Positions 61,401 to 64,000 of a DNA stretch of 64,000 nucleotides are shown piece after piece. A model generated the notes under the pieces. It was not told the DNA's origin, ran no database searches, and worked only from the letters and a program-made list of their open reading frames with translations. The stretch is from Methylococcaceae bacterium (GTDB taxonomy: Bacteria; Pseudomonadota; Gammaproteobacteria; Methylococcales; Methylomonadaceae): the NCBI GenBank assembly GCA_030693065.1, contig JAUYBL010000014.1:1-64000 (forward strand). The letters run 5' to 3'. The position numbers were made by a program, and so were the translations under genes. The number at the start of each line of letters is the position of its first letter. The stretch's first letter is position 1.

Positions 61401-64000
61401 AAAGGTCAAGGTGCCGCCTGCCGATAATGGCGAGGTATCGGTGTTGCGACCGGTAATATCGATTTTTCCGTCGGGGTTGTTTTTAACCGCAAAAGTGAAA
61501 TCAGTTAATGTTGATGGATAAATTTGGCTGGCATTTAATGCTAAATCAGCCGCAGTGACCAAACCACCGGCAAAATCGCGCTGCTCATCAGCGTTACGCA
61601 AACCGATGGTGCGAATATCATGCTCACTGTTCAACGCGATGCGTTTAAAACCGTCCCACTGGGTCGCGCCATTTAATTGCAGCCACTTGGCATTGGCGGT
61701 GAATTGGCCATTGCCGGTCTGTGCAGAATCGGCAAGCGTCCGATTCAACGACGATCCCATCTGCAGGAAGTTGGTGTTGAGACTGATATTGCCTGCGTCA
61801 GCGCCGTTGTTGCCAATGGCGCTGATAAGTTTTGCATCAATGCTGATGCGCTCAGCCGTCGTTAAATTGACGTCGCCGATAAACACCACCTGATCTTTGG
61901 TATTAAGACTCAGATCGGCAAAACCTCCGCTACGAATACTGTCGGCGCTTAAGGTTGCCTGTCCATTCAGAGCAAGAGGAAAGTCATCACCGGGGTTAAC
62001 GTCTTCTTCCAATGAGCGTCGTGCCACTTGAGTCACATTGATTATCAATGGATTGTTGGGGAAAGGGACTTGCGGATCATCCGGCGGATTACGTTTGGCT
62101 TGATCTAACGTGACTTCCAGCTTACCGCCATGCGCTTTAGCCGAGCCCGCCGCACCACGCAACGAGCCATCCATCACAATGCCTTCAGCCGCTGTGAGCT
62201 TAATTTTACCGGCGTCGGAAGCAATGGTTTGCGCCACGAAATTGGCAGCTGCATTCTTGGACGGTTGCAATATATGCAGTGTGCCACTCGTGCCGGACAC
62301 ATCAAGCAGCGAGCCTTGTTCCAGCACCACAGCACCACGCTGAGCATCAAAACTGATTTCACCTCCATTCAACACAGCGCCGGTACGATAGCCAAAAATA
62401 TCCGCCGGATTTAAACGTGTAGCGCCTTGCGCTAATAATTTGCCTTGATCACCGACCCAGATGGTTTGCTTGGGATCGTATTCCAAACCTGCTGAAGGTT
62501 TAATTGCCAGCTTGATCTGACCCGCAGCAGCCTCCAATAGACCACCAACGAAAATACTGCCGGCTTGACTCAGCAAGCTGATCGTTGATCCCTTATCGGT
62601 ACGTATGGCGCTGCCGGTTTCAATCTTTACCCCGGAATTGCCGTCCATATTAAGTTGCAACGGTTGGCGTAAATGCTCCGGTAATTCAACAATCGTTGTA
62701 AAGTCGCGTATTGAACTGCCGGTAGCTTTTGTTAAATAGCCCGGTTTAAGTTGGAGATTTTTCGCCCGCAAATTTAAATTAACGTTAGATTTGACCGTTA
62801 AATCATCAAAATCGGCCACTAAATTAATCTGGTTAAACGCTAGTTTTTGAGAGAAATCGAAATTGCCATTTGACACACCCAATACCAACGCCTGATCGGT
62901 GGCATCACCGGCTGTAGGCGTACCGACAATAATTTTGCCGCTTTCCAGCGTTAAACTGCCGTTCTGTTCCAAACCATAAGCCGAGACTTCGCCAGCCAGC
63001 GCCAAGGTGGAAGGCACTGATCCGTCACCCTTGGCAGCCAGCGAAATGTCACCGCCTTTACCGGCTTTTAATTTACTACTTAACGGCAGCCAGGCACCGC
63101 CATCGGCACGGATGACTGAGCCCGACCTGACATTTAAATCACCCTCGGACTGAACCTTTACCGTCCCCCCAGCAATCGCCAATGGATCGGTCAATAATGC
63201 AGACAACCCTTGTTTTATGTCGTTAACCCACCGACCAGAAACATCCAACACAGCGCCGGAGTTAATGTTCAGTAATCCCGCATTAGACGCTACTGAATTA
63301 GTCGCCGCCTTTAAGTTAATACTGCCGCCTGCGGCTTGAAAACTGCCGTTAACGTCAATATTGCCCGCTTCCACCGTCAAACTGCCACGAGGTTGCATGG
63401 TTATCTTGGCGCCTTCAACCAAGGTCGCATCACCAAATGTTTTAACCGATACCGCTTCGACGCCGGAATTGCCTAACAGTGCCGCAGACAATATTAAATC
63501 GTTGGGTTGCTGAGCATTCCGTTCGGGAAACAGGTCATCCAAAGCAAGTTGTGTCTGCTGACCTGCATTCTGAAACTTAACATTTTGCACTGATTGGAAA
63601 ACCGCCATGTCAATATTAAGACGGCCTCCGAAAGGTGTGTTCGCCAGCTCGCGTTGAAATTGCCCGGCACTGCTGCCCGCTATTAGCGTGCCATTCCAAG
63701 CCACTTTGGGCGCTTGAATATTCAAGCTACCGGCATTTTTACCTGCAACATAACCGCGTTGAAACTGACCAGCGCCATTTCCCAACATATTCCAGACTTT
63801 TTCGACACCCCATTTTTTGTGGCTCTCATTAACCACACCAAAAATAGACACATAATGCTCATTGGGATCGGCATCGCTAATATCAACAATCCGTCCATAG
63901 CTAGTCAGCAGCTTGGTGGTATTGATGTAGCCATCCTGATAAGCAACGGAGCCGCCGGAAATATCAATTTTGGCGCCGTCGTTGATAATCAAATCGCCGC
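55431..64000 (-). CDS. Giant filamentous-haemagglutinin-like exoprotein (N-terminus beyond window)
   Basis: An uninterrupted frame of more than 2,850 residues runs off the right edge, so the signal peptide and the two-partner-secretion domain are not visible. The sequence is a long right-handed beta-helix made of repeating units, often of the form G-x-(L/I)-x-(V/L)-x-A-G-x-I-x-(L/V), for example GGSINLKAATNSVASNAGLL, GGDISLAAKGDGS and GGNINLIVPGGQINAGLAAS. The C-terminal 700 or so residues include a stretch resembling DUF3739 of FHA-family proteins, with GGVSLFAPHGVIDAGEAGID near the end. The expected role is surface adhesion or biofilm. The gene precedes the LamG-ExbB/ExbD/TonB/porin cluster on the same strand, suggesting joint function. 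Composition is rich in G, A, N and D. Confidence 0.85.
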   Translation of the reverse strand, partial: GDLIINDGAKIDISGGSVAYQDGYINTTKLLTSYGRIVDISDADPNEHYVSIFGVVNESHKKWGVEKVWNMLGNGAGQFQRGYVAGKNAGSLNIQAPKVAWNGTLIAGSSAGQFQRELANTPFGGRLNIDMAVFQSVQNVKFQNAGQQTQLALDDLFPERNAQQPNDLILSAALLGNSGVEAVSVKTFGDATLVEGAKITMQPRGSLTVEAGNIDVNGSFQAAGGSINLKAATNSVASNAGLLNINSGAVLDVSGRWVNDIKQGLSALLTDPLAIAGGTVKVQSEGDLNVRSGSVIRADGGAWLPLSSKLKAGKGGDISLAAKGDGSVPSTLALAGEVSAYGLEQNGSLTLESGKIIVGTPTAGDATDQALVLGVSNGNFDFSQKLAFNQINLVADFDDLTVKSNVNLNLRAKNLQLKPGYLTKATGSSIRDFTTIVELPEHLRQPLQLNMDGNSGVKIETGSAIRTDKGSTISLLSQAGSIFVGGLLEAAAGQIKLAIKPSAGLEYDPKQTIWVGDQGKLLAQGATRLNPADIFGYRTGAVLNGGEISFDAQRGAVVLEQGSLLDVSGTSGTLHILQPSKNAAANFVAQTIASDAGKIKLTAAEGIVMDGSLRGAAGSAKAHGGKLEVTLDQAKRNPPDDPQVPFPNNPLIINVTQVARRSLEEDVNPGDDFPLALNGQATLSADSIRSGGFADLSLNTKDQVVFIGDVNLTTAERISIDAKLISAIGNNGADAGNISLNTNFLQMGSSLNRTLADSAQTGNGQFTANAKWLQLNGATQWDGFKRIALNSEHDIRTIGLRNADEQRDFAGGLVTAADLALNASQIYPSTLTDFTFAVKNNPDGKIDITGRNTDTSPLSAGGTLTFEAAVINQKGVLKAPLGTINLKASKSLTLEDGSLTSVSAKGQIIPFGVTQGGLDWLYPLDTLRNLVFDAAPEKRMVLSAPEIVAKQGSVVDVSGGGDLVSYEFEAGAGGSFDYLQPGSASYQGGFAVLPTLGSQLAPYDHYESQGFAYAPGSTVYLSGSKDLPAGEYAILPARYALLPGAFLITPQANTQDLAVAQFTVDGLSIVPGYQKLAGTDIRDARTSGYLIESRADVLQHSKYNINTANQFYQARAQKNETATPVLPLDGGQISLIAQTKLIMEGQFMVDALTGGRGAKMDIAANRISVVNQLSETPADGILEILAGDLSDLRVDSLLLGGARSRNKTNNAETDITVSAQDVVFAANAHLQGPEIIAVATDLVEVQAGAGLVANQQARSGDSVLNVKGDGALLRLSGDKQVVLNRTETSGVTGELRVAAGSTLTSTESMLLDASQSTELAGEIQMHGGSLNLGANTINIGEVDNLGGNALNLSNLKLANLAVDELVLTGRDSIGIYGNVGQVNADGSLITDVNGQSQAIKFDRLAINTAGFTGHGTASDSAKLQAGSLTVQNTAAAINQQVVDGQGQLELQADSFNVGSGNFAINGFNTVNINATKEFRAAGKGSIDVAADLHVTTAALTADGGSNIKLNAAGYQAQFNSLNSTAAVASSFGGVIDVIADAIGFNTKVVLPSGSFGLHALTGDVTLGQQANVDLAGRAVQFADQFDYTPGGHFKAESDHGKVVMAVGSMIDVDSGGGKAAGGSVTLKAPEQSVVLSGQLQAAGGNATLDVGGFDATANFDALMQAMNAAGINQSIYFRTRNADIVQSAAANIVAKNVTLVSDTGAMTLAGAIHADSAEQGGSIKLYAGDGITLAAGADLTALGTDDGAKGGQVLLSSVDGDNDGISGIDLQNGSRIDVSGNGGTDGEVTLRALRTGTGVNIQPVAGTVSGFSKFYAEGVKQYSNADLGDDGEINSGDIAAIKAETAAFMTAENMQNVAAMAPGLRLTAGVEINYSGDLTLKDKWDLADWRYDDVADSNVWDDLPGRLVIKTGGDFNVEKSLSDGFKNQSFTFSGATAGTTQTINIVDKLQGGESWSYNVVAGADANSADINAAGQTGNLVIGANAVIRTGSGDMQVTAGGDITFTDNTSSIYNAGQPTETSPYGSLKDRFVGLRFYSEFPVAGGDLSLVAGGNINGAVAANNDLNDWLLRIGTWTDSVDHSGQSPTAWGVALGYITSASSNPAKSTKPFFQQNVGSFGGGNVTVSSGGNVNNLDVLMPTTGKQVGTADNSTANSFNFLTNQVEVNGGGTMHISAAGDIAGGTYYLGKGTGTMTAGGQVTGGSSFQKGPDLLIGDTQFSINAGSGVSLTGVSDPMILHKADVNFFSYSAASALHVASLSGDVLLGADGSIFPRSNPNSNQQTLARIYPASLHASAFGGNIELTDEIILFPSANAELSLFAEQNITAEVGIRLGMSDGDRSLLPSAVIPVTRSNMSTVIGRIDPFGGDPKLLHATVPVHKNDIQPVRLVSRQGDIENIGFSLAKKAIVKAGQDITNLSLSIQHVNAGDVSLLEAGRDLRDTSDRDPATGALLNNSAKIEISGPGEVLVKTGRNVDLGASEGISTVGNVVNTSLPEQGANLTILAGANGELNYAGFIDAYLRNNDQYSQDFQQVTTLISDFMRQTLNDNSLTDAAAMEAFAQLKSEDFVAIQPQLNAIVQPVLFNEIRENGKASAKAGSLDFKRGFAAIATLFPGSDWKGDLSLFFSKIQTIDGGNINLIVPGGQINAGLAASFSGAKSASELGIVAQRSGDINALVRDDFLINQSRVFALDGGNILMLSTEGNIDAGRGAKSAIAAPPPVISFDDNGNLKIEFPPVVSGSGIRTAASSEGIKPGGVSLFAPHGVIDAGEAGIDSGGFADIIGTLANASNFKSDGPVSGVAPPPASVAAGMTGTSNSTAGVSQGAESSVNSDVGKNVGEALAKAILGILSVDVLGFGE

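Noticed and set aside
55567-63832. Many open frames on the plus strand opposite the haemagglutinin gene
   Set aside because: They are antisense shadows of a long biased coding frame, and none has a recognisable domain or a good ribosome-binding site.

Overview
The window looks like chromosomal DNA of a Gram-negative gammaproteobacterium of moderate GC content. Pointers are the rpsF-rpsR-DUF2232-rplI operon, waaA (LPS core), a four-cysteine FNR, a MacAB/NodT-type tripartite exporter, a TonB/ExbBD set and a REP-associated transposase. A methylotroph or methanotroph of the order Methylococcales would fit the gene mix and the divergent transketolase, but no diagnostic methane-oxidation gene is present, so this is an inference.

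Layout. 1-2,041: debris of a mobile element, with an IS3-type transposase tail, a frameshifted and truncated primase/DUF927-like gene and an AlpA-like regulator. 2,621-18,748: a complete type I BREX phage-defence operon in canonical order (brxA, brxB, brxC, pglX, pglZ, brxL) with two nested modules: a VapBC toxin-antitoxin pair plus a third antitoxin-like gene between brxC and pglX, and an ABC-type ATPase/TOPRIM-like pair (PARIS-like layout) between pglX and pglZ. pglX carries several repeat-derived segments read in frame. The island ends at short GTTACC direct repeats next to the 3' end of a tRNA-Thr gene, as expected for a tRNA-borne defence island. An IS1-family remnant follows.

19,547-23,397: a predicted peptide-modifying cassette (GNAT-C39 peptidase fusion, DUF2817 peptidase, RimK-type ATP-grasp ligase). 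23,520-30,895: housekeeping genes (waaA, rplI, DUF2232, rpsR, rpsF, miaA, mutL, folP). 31,128-38,717: a DedA protein, a small secreted protein, a sigma-54 activator, an SDF-family symporter, an LTA-synthase-like membrane sulfatase and two unknowns. 38,821-41,051: a cyclase-like protein with a partner, a composite repeat block, and a RAYT transposase flanked by inverted REP palindromes and carrying an in-frame insertion right after its HUH motif. 41,079-45,763: a four-gene ABC efflux operon. 46,449-49,413: a transketolase and fnr, with two tiny membrane/lipoprotein genes nearby.

49,908-64,000 (minus strand): a giant filamentous-haemagglutinin-like protein (its N-terminus lies beyond the window), then an ExbB-type proton channel with a large DUF2341/LamG-like outer domain, ExbD, TonB, a coiled-coil porin and a coiled-coil periplasmic protein. 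This looks like a dedicated energised envelope system. The most interesting points are the nested PARIS-like pair in BREX, the in-frame repeat insertions in pglX and the RAYT, and the haemagglutinin/LamG-ExbB cluster.
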